Source: Streptomyces nojiriensis | GTDB lineage: Bacteria; Actinomycetota; Actinomycetes; Streptomycetales; Streptomycetaceae | Assembly: GCF_017639205.1 (NCBI RefSeq) | Contig: NZ_CP071139.1 | Location: 4,837,001-4,901,000 of the forward strand | Direction: 5' to 3' | Length of the DNA: 64,000 nt | Shown here: positions 24,573 through 32,861 of the stretch, piece after piece | Layout of the letters: every line of letters begins with the position of its first letter | Position numbering within the stretch: the stretch's first letter is position 1 | The notes under the pieces: model-generated | Databases searched by the model: none | What the model saw: only the letters and a program-made list of their open reading frames with translations | What the model was told of the DNA's origin: nothing | Program-made: the position numbers and the translations under genes

Positions 24573-27500
24573 CCCGCGCGAGGTCCCGTACGGCCGCCGG
24601 CCGCGGCGCGTCGCCGGCGTCCCCGTACCGCGCGTACTCCTCGTACGCGTCGCCGAGCGCGGCGCGCGCCGCGCCCTCCACCCGTGCCGCGTCGGGGCGC
24701 GAGTGGTCCGGCCCGCCGCGCACGGCGAGGGCCGCGGCCAGCAGCCGGGCCGCCTCCCGCGGCCGGTCCAGCCGGACCGCCTGGTCCGCGACGCCCACCA
24801 GCACCTGGGCGAGCGTCGGCGCGTGCCCGCAGGACACGGCCAGCTCCAGCGCCTCGGCGCGGTGGGCGCGGGCGGCGGCCAACGCACCGTCCGCCGCGTC
24901 CAGGTACCCGAGGGAGTCGAGCACCACCGCCTCGAACACCGGGTGCACGGCGACCTCGCGCACCGCCTCCCTGGCCCGCGCCAGTTCGGCCCGGGCCGAC
25001 GCCGGTTCGCCGTTCCAGCGCTCCAGGTCCGCCTTGCCGTGCGCCATCATGGCCAGCGCCTCGGGCCAGCCCGCCGCCACCGCGTCCCGCTCCGCCCGGG
25101 CCATCACCGCAGCGCTGCCCGCCGGGTCCCCGGCCAGCCGGCACAGCTGCGCCTGCCGGACCCAGGCGTACAGCCGGTCCTCGACGACGCCCAGCTCGCC
25201 GATCACCGCCACGGCCTCCTCGTAGTGGCCGATCGCCGCGCGGTGGTCGCCGCGCCGGGCCACCAGATCGGCCAGCAGCGTCAGCGCGAAGGAGATCCCC
25301 CACCGTTCCCCGAGCCCGCGGAACCCGGCCAGGGCCGCCTCGATCGAGGCCTGCGCCCGCGTGGGCGGGCCGCCGGCCCCGAGCAGGGTCTTGGCGCCCT
25401 CCAGCCCGGCCTGCGCCCGCACCCAGGGGTCCTCGTCGGCCAGCAGCCCCGCCCACGCGTCCGCCGGGTCCGCCGAGCCCCCGTCGGCCCCGCGCAGCAG
25501 CCGCTCCAGCGGCTCCAGGAAGCGGACCACCGGATGCCGGCTCCCGCTGCGTCCGGCGAGCAGCAGCCCCTGGCGGAGCAGTTCGCCGGTCCGCCGGTCG
25601 TCACCGAGTCCGGCCGTCGCGAAGAGCACCGCCAGCGCGCAGGCCACGGCGCGGGCCTCGTCGTCCCCGTCGTCCCCGTCCGCCCCGTCGTCCCCATCTG
25701 TCCCGTCCGCCTCGTCCGGAGCGGGCAACGCGAGGGCCCGCGCAGCCAGTTCGGCGCCTTCCGCCTTGTGCCCGCCGAGCCACCAGTACCACCCGGCCGC
25801 CGCCACCAGCCGTACGGCCGCCCGCGCGTCGCCCGCCGCGATCGCGCCCCGCAGCGCAGCGGCCAGGTTGTCGTGCTCCTCGGTGAGCCGCCCGAGCCAC
25901 TCCAGCTGCTCCGCCCGCCGCAGGTACGGGTCCGCGGTCCGGGCCAGCCCGGTGAAGTACGCGGCGTGCGCGCGGCGGACCGCCTCCCGCTCACCGGCCT
26001 CTTCGAGCCGTTCCAGCCCGTACGCGCGGATCGTCTCCAGCATCCGGTAGCGCCCGTCGCCCGCCGTCACCAGCAGGGACTTGTCGGCCAGCGAGGTGAT
26101 CAGGTCGAGCACGTCGTACGCGTCGACCGGGCCGCCCGCGCAGACCCCCTCGGCCGTCTCCACCGTGGCGCCGCCGGGGAATGCGGCGAGCCTGCGCAGC
26201 AGCACCCGCTCGGCCTCCGTCAGCAGCTCCCAGCTCCAGTCGACCACCGCGCGCAGGGTCCGGTGCTGGCGCGGAGCCGTTCGCGCGCCGCCGGTCAGCA
26301 GCCGGAAGCGGTCGTCGAGCCGCGCCGCGAGCTGCTCGGCGCTCATCGTGCGCAGCCGGGCCGCCGCCAGTTCGACGGCCAGCGGCATCCCGTCGAGGGC
26401 CCGGCAGATCCGGGTCACGGCGGGGGCGTTCTCCTCGGTGACGGCGAAGCCGGAACGGGCCGCCGCCGCCCGGTCGTTCAGCAGCCGCACCGCCGCGTAC
26501 GACAGGGCCTGCGCCGCGTCGGCGCCCTCGGGCGGGAGGTCCAGCGGACGCACCGGCCACAGCGCCTCGCCGGTGAGGCCGAGCGGCTCCCGGCTGGTCG
26601 CCAGGATGCGCAGTCCCGGGCAGGCGCCGAGCAGCCGGTCGGCCGTCGCGGCGGCCGCTTCGATCAGGTGCTCGCAGTTGTCGAGGACCAGCAGCGCGGT
26701 GCGGGTGCGCAGGGCCGCGGTGAGCCGGTCCAGCGGGTCACCCGCGGCGGGCGCCTGGTCCCGCAGGGCCAGCGCGTTCAGGACGGCGGGCGCTACGTCG
26801 GCCGCCGCGCCCAGCGGTCCCAGCTCCACCAGCCAGACGCCGTCGGGGAAGCGGGCGAGCAGCGGGCGGGCGCTCTGCAGGGCCAGCCGGGACTTCCCGG
26901 CGCCGCCGGGGCCGATGAGCGTGGTGAGCCGGAACCGGCCCATGAGGGAGTCGACTTGGCTGAGGTCCTCGTCGCGGCCCACGAAACTGGCCAGTCCGGC
27001 CCGGAGGTTGGTCGGTGGTGACGGCAGTGGAGACGCTGGCGCGTCGGGGTCCGGCGGCGGTCCGGTGGCCCCGGGCGGCGGACCCGCGGGGACCTCGACC
27101 TGTCCGCGCAGTACGGCGGTGTGCAGGGCGGACAGCTCCGGGGAGGGGTCCGTCCCGAGCTCCTCGGCGAGGGCCGCGCGCGCGTTTCCGTAGACGGTGA
27201 GCGCCTCGGCGGGCCGTCCGGCCGCGACGAGGGCCCGCATCAGTGCCCCGACGAGCTTTTCCCGCAAGGGGTGTTCGGCGACGAGTGAGGTGAGCTCGCC
27301 GGTCAGCTCCCGGCCGCGTCCCAGCCGTAGATCCGCCTCGATCCGGTCCTCCAGGGCCGCCATCCGCAGCTCCGACAGCCGGGTCACCGGGGCCCGGAAG
27401 GACGCGGAGGCCGCGACGTCCAGCAGGGCCGGGCCGCGCCACAGCTCCAGGGCGTCGCGGAGCAGTCGTGCCGCGGCGGCGGGGTCCCGGGCCAGTGCCC

Positions 27501-27825
27501 CGCGGCCTGCCGAGGCCAGCCGTTCGAAGCGGACCACGTCCACCGCGTCGGGCGCGACCACCAGGCGGTATCCGGCCGGGTGCGCCGCCACCTCCACGGC
27601 GGGCAGGGCCCGGCGCAGCCGTGACACCAGTGCCTGAAGGGCGTTGGCGGCGCCGGCCGGTGGAGCGTCCTGCCAGATCCCGTCGATCAGGAGCTCGGAG
27701 GCCACCACCCGCCCCGGCTCGAGCGCCAGCAGGATCAGCAGGGCCCGCAGGCGGGTCCCCCCGACCGCGACGCCGCTTCCGTCCTCGCCCCGTACGTCCA
27801 GGGCCCCCAGCATCGAGATCCGCAT
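24556..27825 (-). CDS. AfsR/SARP-like regulator (BTAD + NB-ARC + TPR)
   Basis: 1089-aa transcriptional regulator of the large SARP (AfsR/DnrI) type. Order: OmpR-like DNA-binding domain (about 1-90, MRISMLGALDV), bacterial activation domain BTAD (about 95-240, LREKLVGALMRALVAAGRPAEALTVY), Pro-rich linker, NB-ARC ATPase (about 280-560, P-loop TLIGPGGAGKSRLA, Walker B LLVLDNCEHL), winged-helix arm, and TPR-like helical repeats to the end. Such proteins couple a signal to activation of secondary metabolism or other loci. No biosynthetic cluster adjoins it. It overlaps the repaired 3' end of the convergent hydrolase by 17 bp. Confidence 0.93.
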   Translation of the reverse strand: MRISMLGALDVRGEDGSGVAVGGTRLRALLILLALEPGRVVASELLIDGIWQDAPPAGAANALQALVSRLRRALPAVEVAAHPAGYRLVVAPDAVDVVRFERLASAGRGALARDPAAAARLLRDALELWRGPALLDVAASASFRAPVTRLSELRMAALEDRIEADLRLGRGRELTGELTSLVAEHPLREKLVGALMRALVAAGRPAEALTVYGNARAALAEELGTDPSPELSALHTAVLRGQVEVPAGPPPGATGPPPDPDAPASPLPSPPTNLRAGLASFVGRDEDLSQVDSLMGRFRLTTLIGPGGAGKSRLALQSARPLLARFPDGVWLVELGPLGAAADVAPAVLNALALRDQAPAAGDPLDRLTAALRTRTALLVLDNCEHLIEAAAATADRLLGACPGLRILATSREPLGLTGEALWPVRPLDLPPEGADAAQALSYAAVRLLNDRAAAARSGFAVTEENAPAVTRICRALDGMPLAVELAAARLRTMSAEQLAARLDDRFRLLTGGARTAPRQHRTLRAVVDWSWELLTEAERVLLRRLAAFPGGATVETAEGVCAGGPVDAYDVLDLITSLADKSLLVTAGDGRYRMLETIRAYGLERLEEAGEREAVRRAHAAYFTGLARTADPYLRRAEQLEWLGRLTEEHDNLAAALRGAIAAGDARAAVRLVAAAGWYWWLGGHKAEGAELAARALALPAPDEADGTDGDDGADGDDGDDEARAVACALAVLFATAGLGDDRRTGELLRQGLLLAGRSGSRHPVVRFLEPLERLLRGADGGSADPADAWAGLLADEDPWVRAQAGLEGAKTLLGAGGPPTRAQASIEAALAGFRGLGERWGISFALTLLADLVARRGDHRAAIGHYEEAVAVIGELGVVEDRLYAWVRQAQLCRLAGDPAGSAAVMARAERDAVAAGWPEALAMMAHGKADLERWNGEPASARAELARAREAVREVAVHPVFEAVVLDSLGYLDAADGALAAARAHRAEALELAVSCGHAPTLAQVLVGVADQAVRLDRPREAARLLAAALAVRGGPDHSRPDAARVEGAARAALGDAYEEYARYGDAGDAPRPAAVRDLARVTLSG

Positions 27826-27946
27826 GGCGACATTGTGCGGCGCCGTTCGGCGGCATTGCCATGGCATTGTCCGGCACGGGTCGCCGGGGACGGCCCCCGC
27901 AGGTGAATTGCGGGCGGCCGTCCTCCGGTGCGGGACGGACGGTGGG

Positions 27947-28318
27947 TTATTTGTCGGAGTAGCTGAAGTCCCCGACGGTCCAGGCGCTGACGTCCTTGAC
28001 CGCGATCCGGTACATTCCGCCGGTTTCGGGGATGCCCAGGGTGCCCTGGAGGATGCGCGCCACGTGGAAATGAAGGTGTGAGGGTGCCTCGGCCGGCTGT
28101 CTGTCGCCGCGTCCGGGAGAGCTGAAGATCTCGGCGAACGGGCCCAGCTGGTCGGAGTCGCGCAGGACCTCGGCCACCCGCTGGCGCCAGACGCTCTCGG
28201 GGGCGAGGCGGCCTGTGATGACGGCGCCGTGGACCACGACGGTCAGGGACATCTGATTGGTCTGCTCCGACTCGACCATGGCGGCGAGATCGAGGAGCAG
28301 GTCGTCAGGGATCGACAT
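27947..28318 (-). CDS. GvpU-like accessory protein (tentative)
   Basis: 123-aa soluble protein. The pattern SLTVVVHGAVITGRLAPESVWRQRVAEVL near the N-terminus and LHFHVARILQG...GGMYRIAVKDVSAWTVGDFSYSDK at the end resembles the GvpU gas-vesicle accessory family, in which a Sm-like beta fold carries a 'VxGxVIxGxL' strand pair. No other gvp genes occur in the window. Assignment is from recall of family pattern, moderate to low confidence; otherwise hypothetical. Confidence 0.55.
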   Translation of the reverse strand: MSIPDDLLLDLAAMVESEQTNQMSLTVVVHGAVITGRLAPESVWRQRVAEVLRDSDQLGPFAEIFSSPGRGDRQPAEAPSHLHFHVARILQGTLGIPETGGMYRIAVKDVSAWTVGDFSYSDK

Positions 28319-28401
28319 GGGCACGGACTCTAGCAAGCGTGCTCGCGTACCGGCCGTGCTTCCGGGGAGTGGCCTGGTCGGCGCGCTCGGGGAGAAAAGG
28401 A

Positions 28402-28439
28402 CGGCCGAGGCCCGCACCCCAGGGTGCGGACCTCGGCCG
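28402..28439 (-). terminator. Terminator after the cold-shock gene
   Basis: Inverted repeat with one mismatch (GCCGAGGCCCGCACCC pairing with GGGTGCGGACCTCGGC) about 55 bp past the csp stop on the minus strand. Confidence 0.75.
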
Positions 28440-28494
28440 CGTCTGCGCGCCGACGCGGGCGCCGGCGTGGACCTCGGACGTCAGGCGTCGTGCG

Positions 28495-28698
28495 TCAGGC
28501 GGGAACGATGTTCTCGGCCTGCGGGCCCTTCTGGCCCTGCGTGACGTCGAAGGTAACCTTCTGGCCTTCCTGAAGCTCACGGAAGCCGGAAGAGGCGATG
28601 TTCGAGTAGTGGGCGAAGACGTCGGCGCCGCCGCCCTCCTGCTCGATGAAGCCGAAGCCCTTTTCCGCGTTGAACCACTTCACGGTGCCAGATGCCAT
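28495..28698 (-). CDS. Cold-shock domain protein (CspA family)
   Basis: 67-aa single OB-fold RNA/DNA chaperone. Both RNP motifs are intact (KGFGFIEQ and VFAHYSNI), starting [16 protein letters not shown] strong AAAGGAG lies 7 bases before the ATG. The 5' leader is long and less GC-rich than its surroundings and contains a stem-loop, in line with post-transcriptional control of cold-shock genes. Confidence 0.97.
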   Translation of the reverse strand: MASGTVKWFNAEKGFGFIEQEGGGADVFAHYSNIASSGFRELQEGQKVTFDVTQGQKGPQAENIVPA

Positions 28699-29154
28699 AT
28701 GAATTCTCCTTTGGGGCAGTGCCCGGATCCGCACTGTGCGGGCCCGGTGTCGCCGTGATGATTGCCCCGACCGGAACGAGTAGGTTTCACTTCATGCACC
28801 GGAAATAAAAAGTGCGCCCACCGAAAATCCGGTGAGAGCACTTGTAAGTTTTTGGGAACCACAACTGCAACGAACGTCACGGTAGCACAGCAGGTGTCGG
28901 CGGCCATGGAAATTCCGACGTGCCCCACTCTCGAATCCGCGCGCGCGAAGCGGAAATTCGAAACGGAAAATCATATGAACGCCGGAATGTTTTTCATGGA
29001 AGCGTTCCCGCCCCGGCGCCGCGACGGCGCCCGGAGGGCGATGTCCGGGACACGACCCCTGGCGGGGCGGGCTCGGTTAACGTCGCTCAGGTACCCGCCG
29101 GCCCGCGCGGGACCGGGGCCCGCCGCCCCGCATCCGTAGAGCAGGGAGTGCCCC
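28699..29154. other. Intergenic region: csp leader and promoters, no gene seen
   Basis: 456 bp without a convincing gene. The half next to the csp gene is markedly richer in A/T than the rest of the window. On the minus strand an imperfect stem (AAGTGC...CACCGG, ATTTT loop, CGGTG...GCACTT, plus-strand about 28809-28843) could form in the csp 5' UTR. The other end carries AGGGAG for the GTG at 29155. Short ORFs here have no codon-usage support. Confidence 0.6.
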
Positions 29155-29520
29155 GTGCCCCACGCAGTCGTCGACTACTCGGACTCGCTGACCGGTGCCT
29201 TCGACCGCCGGGCGTTCGCGCTCGAACTGCACGCGCTGGTGGTCGAGATCCTCGACACCGCGATCGGCAACTGCAAGACGCGCTTCCACCGGCTGGAGGA
29301 GTCCGTCGTCGGGGAAGGCACCGACGCCCGGGCGGTGGTCGTGCACGTCGAACTGGCCATCGCCCGGGGCCGTACGCCGCAGACCAAGTCGCGCCTGACC
29401 CGTGCGGTGCTGGAGCTGGTGGAGCGCCACACGGCGAAGGCCGCCGGCCTGGAGGTCCACGCCTCCGTGGACGTACGGGACCTGGGCGAGGCCTACACCA
29501 AGAGCGTGGCGACCCCCTGA
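29155..29520 (+). CDS. 5-carboxymethyl-2-hydroxymuconate isomerase (CHMI/HpaF) family protein
   Basis: 121-aa tautomerase-superfamily protein. As in CHMI, Met is followed by Pro (MPHAVVDYSDSL), and Pro becomes the N-terminal catalytic base after Met removal. GRTPQTKSRLTRAVLELV contains the family Arg/Lys pair. CHMI acts in homoprotocatechuate (hydroxyphenylacetate) degradation; no other genes of that pathway are near, so the real substrate is open. AGGGAG gives 7-base spacing to the GTG. Confidence 0.88.
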   Translation: MPHAVVDYSDSLTGAFDRRAFALELHALVVEILDTAIGNCKTRFHRLEESVVGEGTDARAVVVHVELAIARGRTPQTKSRLTRAVLELVERHTAKAAGLEVHASVDVRDLGEAYTKSVATP

Positions 29521-29569
29521 TCCGCCCCGAGGTGCCGCGGGGTGCCGCGGGACGCCCCGCCGGTACCGC

Positions 29570-30310
29570 CTACGCGCCGATGCGCAGCAGCGCGAGCGTG
29601 ATGTTGTCGGGGCCGCCGGCGTCGATGGCGGCCCGCCACAGCTCGAACGCGGCCCGGCCGTCGTCGTGCACCCGCAGCAGCCCCTCGATCTCCTCGTTCG
29701 GCACCGGGTCGGTCAGCCCGTCGCTGCACACCAGGTAGCGATCCCCCTCGGCCACCGAGAAGGCCTCGATGTGCGGGGTGATCTCGTTGTACCCGCGGGT
29801 GCCGCCGAGGACCTGGGTGACCGCCGAGGTGGTGCGGTGCCCGGGGGCCGGCGGCGGGCTGTCGTCCACGCTGACCTGGCGCAGCCCGTCCTGCGCCGCG
29901 TGGAACACCTTGCTGTCGCCGACGTTGAACATCAGCAGCGAGTCCGCCAGGACGAGGGCGCCCGCGACCGTGGTCCCCATGGTGGCCAGCTCCGGCCGGC
30001 CCTCGGTCGCCGAGTACACGGCGCGGTTGCAGATGCTCAGCGCGTCACCGACGGCTTCCGGGCCGTCCAGCGTGGGCCCGAGCGAGGAGAGCTGGCGCAC
30101 GACCAGCTCGCTGGCGACCTCGCCGGCCGGCTGGCCGCCGAGGCCGTCCGCGACCGCGACGACGAGCGGCCTGCCGAAGGGGAAGACCAGGGTCTGCGGA
30201 TTCTGGGTCACGGTCCCGCACAGGGTCCACGGGCCGATGACGAGGCTGTCCTCGTTGTGCTCGCGCACCAGCCCGACATGACTCAGGGCGGTTACAGCTA
30301 TGTACGGCAC
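29570..30310 (-). CDS. PP2C-family Ser/Thr protein phosphatase (PPM)
   Basis: 246-aa soluble metal-dependent phosphatase of the PstP/Stp1 type. Motifs in order: SHVGLVREHNEDS, VVAVADGLGGQPAGEVAS, ATMGTTVAGALV, FNVGDSKVF, YLVCSDGLTDPV and GGPDNITLALLRI, which together hold the Asp residues of the Mn/Mg site. No membrane segment, unlike PstP. No partner kinase is adjacent. Confidence 0.95.
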   Translation of the reverse strand: MPYIAVTALSHVGLVREHNEDSLVIGPWTLCGTVTQNPQTLVFPFGRPLVVAVADGLGGQPAGEVASELVVRQLSSLGPTLDGPEAVGDALSICNRAVYSATEGRPELATMGTTVAGALVLADSLLMFNVGDSKVFHAAQDGLRQVSVDDSPPPAPGHRTTSAVTQVLGGTRGYNEITPHIEAFSVAEGDRYLVCSDGLTDPVPNEEIEGLLRVHDDGRAAFELWRAAIDAGGPDNITLALLRIGA

Positions 30311-30507
30311 CTCGGCGTCCCGCCTCTAGGCCATCGCGACGGCTGCGGCGACGGCAACGGCTACGGCGACGGCCGCGCAACGGCACACGCGTCCGTCCTC
30401 ACCATTGTCGCGCCGCTCCGGCATGCGGGCTCCGGCGTGCCGGAGCACCCTGGTCGTGGAGCCGCCTGTTCCCCGACCGGTGGCCCTGCGAGGAAGGACT
30501 GCCGCAG

Positions 30508-30807
30508 ATGTTCGCGAGGCTGAGCACCTACCAGGGATCACCGGTCCCCGCGGAGGGAGACGTGGCTGCGCATTCGGAGGCGATTGTCAGGCAGGTCCAG
30601 GACGTTCCCGGGTTCCGGGGCGTCTACTACCTCGTCGACCGGGCCACGGGCATGGCCAAGACGCTGACCTTGTGGGACGACGAACGGACCATGTTGGACA
30701 GCGAGGAGCAGGCCGCCCGGATCCGCGAGCAGACCGCGCAGCGTGAGGGCCAGCGGATCGTCTCGGTCGAACGCTTCGAGGTGGGCTTCAGCCACCTGCA
30801 GCCGTAG
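30508..30807 (+). CDS. Small dimeric alpha-beta barrel protein (antibiotic-monooxygenase-like)
   Basis: 99-aa protein (MFARLSTYQGS...). Alternating strands and helices with GFRGVYYLVDRATGMAKTLTLWDDERTML fit the ABM/EthD-type ferredoxin-like fold common in actinobacteria beside oxidoreductases. It ends 44 bp before a flavin oxidase gene in the same direction and may be cotranscribed with it. Catalytic role not established. Confidence 0.72.
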   Translation: MFARLSTYQGSPVPAEGDVAAHSEAIVRQVQDVPGFRGVYYLVDRATGMAKTLTLWDDERTMLDSEEQAARIREQTAQREGQRIVSVERFEVGFSHLQP

Positions 30808-30851
30808 CACGGCGCAGCGTGGAACGACGTGACGCACGAGGAGCGATGGCC

Positions 30852-32222
30852 ATGGGCAAGCTCTCGATCGACCAGTTGCGAGAACGGGTACGCGGGGCGG
30901 TGGTCACCCCGGACGACGAGTCCTACGACGAGGCGCGCAAGGTCCACAACGCCATGATCGACCGGAGGCCGGCGGCCGTCGTGCACTGCGCCAACGCCGG
31001 GGACGTCATGGCCACGGTCGACTTCGCCCGCGAGAACGGGCTCGACCTCGCGGTGCGCGGCGGCGGGCACAGCGTGCCCGGCTTCGGTACCTGCGACGGC
31101 GGCGTGGTGGCCGACCTGTCCGGGATGCGGGGCGTCCGCGTCGATGCCGCGGGGCGCACGGCCCGCGCGGAGGGCGGGGCGACCTGGGGCGACTTCAACG
31201 CGGCCACGTACGCCTTCGGGCTGGCCACGACCGGCGGGATCATCTCCACCACCGGCATCGGCGGCCTCACCCTCGGCGGCGGCATCGGCTACCTGGCCCG
31301 CGGACTGGGCCTGAGCTGCGACAACCTGATCTCGGCCGATGTGGTGACCGCGGACGGCCGGCTCGTGGTGGCGAGCGAGGAGGAGAACGCCGACCTCTTC
31401 TGGGCGCTGCGCGGCGGTGGCGGCAACTTCGGCGCGGTGACCTCGTTCGAGTTCCGGCTGAGCCCCGTCAAGGACATCTACGGCGGACCGATGCTCTTCG
31501 AGCTGGCGGACGCTCCCACCGTGCTGCGCTCCTTCGCCGACCACATCGCCGACGCCCCGGAGGAACTCGGCGGCTTCCCGGCCTTCCAGATCGCCCCGCC
31601 GCTCCCGTTCATTCCGGAGGACCGGCACGGTGACACCTTCGCGCTGATCGTGGCGTGCTGGTCCGGGCCGCTCGACGAGGGGGAGCGCGCCGTCGGGGCC
31701 TTCCGGGACTTCGCGCCGGTGGTCGCCGAGCAGGTGGGCCCGATGCCCTACCCGGCGCTCAACAGTGCCTTCGACGCGCTCGTACCGCCCGGCCTCCAGC
31801 ACTACTGGAAGGCCAATTTCGTCACCGAGCTCACCGACGACGTGATCGACGCGCACCTGCGGCACGCACCGGGCCTGCCGGCCGTGAACTCGACGGTCCA
31901 CATCTACCCGATCAACGGCGCCTGCCACCGGGTCGCGCCGGACGCGACGGCCTTCGCCTACCGGGACGCCTCGTTCGCCACGGTGATCGCCGGCATGTGG
32001 CCCGACCCCGCCGCCAACGAGTCCGCGACCGCCTGGGTGCGCGACTACTACGAGGCGACCGCCCCGCACTCGGAGGAGGGCGGCTACATCAACTTCATGG
32101 CCGACGACGACCAGGACCGGATCCGGACCAACTACAAGGGCAACTACGACCGGCTGGTCGCGGTCAAGCGCGCCTACGACCCGGGGAACCTGTTCCACCT
32201 GAACCAGAACATCCGGCCCTAG
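30852..32222 (+). CDS. FAD-linked oxidase, BBE/VAO family
   Basis: 456-aa flavoprotein of the berberine-bridge-enzyme type (FAD_binding_4 plus C-terminal BBE domain). Both residues used for bicovalent FAD attachment appear: His in LAVRGGGHSVPGFG and Cys in GLGLSCDNLISADVVTADG. The C-terminus has the BBE segment YDRLVAVKRAYDPGNLFHLNQNI. No signal peptide. These enzymes oxidise sugars or secondary metabolites; substrate unknown. The ATG at 30852 is preferred over 30846 because AGGAG then has 8-base spacing. Confidence 0.93.
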   Translation: MGKLSIDQLRERVRGAVVTPDDESYDEARKVHNAMIDRRPAAVVHCANAGDVMATVDFARENGLDLAVRGGGHSVPGFGTCDGGVVADLSGMRGVRVDAAGRTARAEGGATWGDFNAATYAFGLATTGGIISTTGIGGLTLGGGIGYLARGLGLSCDNLISADVVTADGRLVVASEEENADLFWALRGGGGNFGAVTSFEFRLSPVKDIYGGPMLFELADAPTVLRSFADHIADAPEELGGFPAFQIAPPLPFIPEDRHGDTFALIVACWSGPLDEGERAVGAFRDFAPVVAEQVGPMPYPALNSAFDALVPPGLQHYWKANFVTELTDDVIDAHLRHAPGLPAVNSTVHIYPINGACHRVAPDATAFAYRDASFATVIAGMWPDPAANESATAWVRDYYEATAPHSEEGGYINFMADDDQDRIRTNYKGNYDRLVAVKRAYDPGNLFHLNQNIRP

Positions 32223-32306
32223 GTCGGCCCCGGGTCGGCCCCGGGTCGGCCCAGGGCCGCGCGGAGCGGTGCGGATGCGGAGTCATCCCTCATCTGCATA
32301 TTTTTG

Positions 32307-32337
32307 CCGGGTGTACCGGAAAGTCCGGTACACCCGG
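32307..32337 (+). terminator. Perfect 14-bp hairpin, probable terminator
   Basis: CCGGGTGTACCGGA (32307-32320) and its complement (32324-32337) around a 3-base loop, followed by TTT. It lies between the flavin oxidase (stop 32222) and the lipoprotein ATG (32362); the closeness to that ATG means it could also be an operator. Confidence 0.65.
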
Positions 32338-32361
32338 TTTGTCAGATTGAGGAAGGCCCCC

Positions 32362-32790
32362 ATGAAGCGTTTCCCGGTGATCGGTGTGCTCTGCGTCGGC
32401 GCGATTCTCGGTCTCTCCGCGTGCTCTGACGACAGCAGCTCGCCCGCGGAGGAGGCCAGCCAGGCCGCGGCGGACCTCTGCACCGACCTGAATGCCCTCA
32501 AGGCCGACAACGCCAAGCTGAAGGCCCTGGACCCCGCCAACGCGACCAAGGACCAGGTCAAGGACGCCTACGAGGCCGTCCAGAAGGACTGGGCGAACGT
32601 CAAGGAGAACGCGGCCCAGCTGAAGGACGCGGAGCGCGCCGCGGTCCAGTCGGCCGCCGAGAACCTCAAGAAGAGCTACCAGGACCTGCCCGGCGACACG
32701 ACCGGCAAGGACGCGCGCACCCAGTTGCAGCCGCAGATCGAGAGCCTGGACCAGGCCGCCACGGCCGCCTCCACCGGCCTCCGCTGCTGA
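32362..32790 (+). CDS. Small helical lipoprotein
   Basis: 142-aa predicted lipoprotein. Signal MKRFPVIGVLCVGAILGLSAC has lipobox LSAC; the mature part (from Cys21) is almost entirely amphipathic helix (LCTDLNALKADNAKLKALDPANATKDQVKDAYEAVQ...), probably a three-helix bundle on the outer membrane face. One further Cys pair candidate (LCTDL and final C). Function unknown. Strong terminator follows. Confidence 0.82.
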   Translation: MKRFPVIGVLCVGAILGLSACSDDSSSPAEEASQAAADLCTDLNALKADNAKLKALDPANATKDQVKDAYEAVQKDWANVKENAAQLKDAERAAVQSAAENLKKSYQDLPGDTTGKDARTQLQPQIESLDQAATAASTGLRC

Positions 32791-32811
32791 CCGCCCGGCC
32801 GACCCCGCGCA

Positions 32812-32845
32812 GAGGACCCCGCCCGGTTTCCCGGGCGGGGTCCTC
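32812..32845. terminator. Bidirectional terminator
   Basis: Perfect 15-bp inverted repeat (32812-32826, 32831-32845) with loop TTTC between the converging lipoprotein and ClC genes. Confidence 0.88.
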
Positions 32846-32861
32846 CCTGTCCGCGGCCGGG

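Noticed and set aside
22814-25456. 880-codon minus-strand frame ending in the GNAT protein
   Set aside because: Only residues from 23431 on are GNAT; upstream part is antisense to the hydrolase and out of frame with the SARP-like gene.
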